In this document: piece by piece, positions 63,730-64,000 of the stretch | How positions within the stretch are numbered: the first letter of the stretch is position 1 | How the letters are laid out: each line of letters starts with the position of its first letter | Source: Burkholderiales bacterium | GTDB taxonomy: Bacteria > Pseudomonadota > Gammaproteobacteria > Burkholderiales > Usitatibacteraceae | Assembly (NCBI GenBank): GCA_019634955.1 | Contig: JAHCAK010000017.1 | Span: 19,131 to 83,130, forward strand | Length of the DNA stretch: 64,000 nucleotides | Direction: 5' to 3' | The notes under the pieces: generated by a model | Seen by the model: the letters and a program-made list of their open reading frames with translations, nothing else | The model's database searches: none | Told to the model about the DNA's origin: nothing | Translations under genes and position numbers: made by a program

Positions 63730-64000
63730 CTATGCAGCCTTTCGCCCTTTCAGTTCCTCGCGGATGATCTTCCTCAAGGCCGACTCGATATCGGCCTGGC
63801 TTAGCGACGATTTCAGTGTGTCGTTGATGAGCGTCTGGTAGCCGCGCTGGCCGGCCTTCTCTTTGAAGTAGTCCACGATCCCGGCGTCCAGATACAGGGT
63901 GACGCGCTTCTTCGGCTGCACCAGCCGACCGCCCACCCGCTTGCGCAGCACCAGTTTTCCTGCGTCGATGTCAGCCTGGGTGATCGGCGAGTTCTCGTCA
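63730..64000 (-). CDS. brnA: BrnA-family antitoxin, 5' end cut by window
   Basis: 90 codons are visible, open to the window end. The reading includes SPITQADIDAG then KKRVTLYLDAGIVDYFKEKA and GYQTLINDTLKSSL, the ribbon-helix-helix DNA-binding pattern of BrnA, which normally neutralises the ribonuclease toxin BrnT and represses the pair. A GTG at 63951 is internal (the frame stays open upstream), so the true start lies beyond 64000, where brnT would be expected. The 147 bp between this gene and the lipoprotein gene hold no recognisable feature. Confidence 0.78.
   Translation of the reverse strand, partial: DENSPITQADIDAGKLVLRKRVGGRLVQPKKRVTLYLDAGIVDYFKEKAGQRGYQTLINDTLKSSLSQADIESALRKIIREELKGRKAA

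Overview
The window is about 64 kb of gene-dense, very GC-rich chromosome (roughly 70% G+C by eye). It looks like a betaproteobacterium of the Burkholderiales/Nitrosomonadales type. The evidence is gene order typical of that class: yicC-gmk-rpoZ-spoT-ridA-recG-ubiC-ubiA, pilT-pilU next to yggS-proC-yggT, leuS-lptE-holA-proA-nadD-rsfS-rlmH-maf-rng, and polA/LOG/DUF2782/thrB/BPSS1780-family/uvrD. I see no rRNA, tRNA, CRISPR array, prophage or insertion sequence, and no gene-free stretch longer than 300 bp. ispA is cut by the left edge and a BrnA-type antitoxin by the right edge.

Layout. 0-4 kb: ispA-xseB, an orphan Rieske oxygenase, a FlhD/DUF2857-like regulator and an exported protein of unknown function. 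4-10.6 kb (minus strand): a Ser/Thr kinase and PP2C phosphatase pair heading rph-rdgB-hemW, followed by an EF-G paralogue. 10.7-18.5 kb (plus strand): yicC, gmk, rpoZ, spoT, ridA, recG, ubiC, ubiA. 18.5-22.7 kb: thiolase, dienoyl-CoA isomerase, glutathione-dependent formaldehyde dehydrogenase and S-formylglutathione hydrolase. 22.7-24.7 kb: DsbA-like protein, thrH, glutathione S-transferase.

24.7-35.2 kb: a six-subunit membrane complex related to hydrogenase-4 and complex I (hyfB, C, E, F, G, I). Its large subunit has Ser in place of the nickel-binding Cys, so it is an energy-converting hydrogenase-related (Ehr) type complex and not a hydrogenase. An OmpR-type regulator lies just upstream on the same strand, and a MASE1 hybrid histidine kinase diverges from it. 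35.4-44.4 kb: EAL protein, pilU, pilT, yggS, proC, yggT, three mini-proteins ending at a strong terminator, and a dynamin-like GTPase whose tail carries five perfectly spaced TQK(L/M) octapeptides.

44.4-53.9 kb: a nine-gene minus-strand run from leuS to rng. 54-62.9 kb: FecR/SPOR protein, uvrD, a membrane protein, thrB, DUF2782 protein, LOG-family protein and polA. 62.9-64 kb: markedly AT-richer DNA with an orphan lipoprotein and the antitoxin. This looks like the edge of acquired DNA, and codon use already shifts inside the last ~0.5 kb of polA.

Observations of most interest: the phospho-threonine-like TQK array together with a kinase/phosphatase pair in the same window; the nickel-less Ehr complex with its own two-component system; a paralogous mini-protein pair with a shared promoter-like element; a 47-bp inverted repeat in the rng leader; an AT-rich promoter-like patch inside gmk ahead of rpoZ-spoT; and a terminator-ended structured leader ahead of the FecR/SPOR gene. 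All functional statements come from reading the sequence and from family knowledge; no database search was run.
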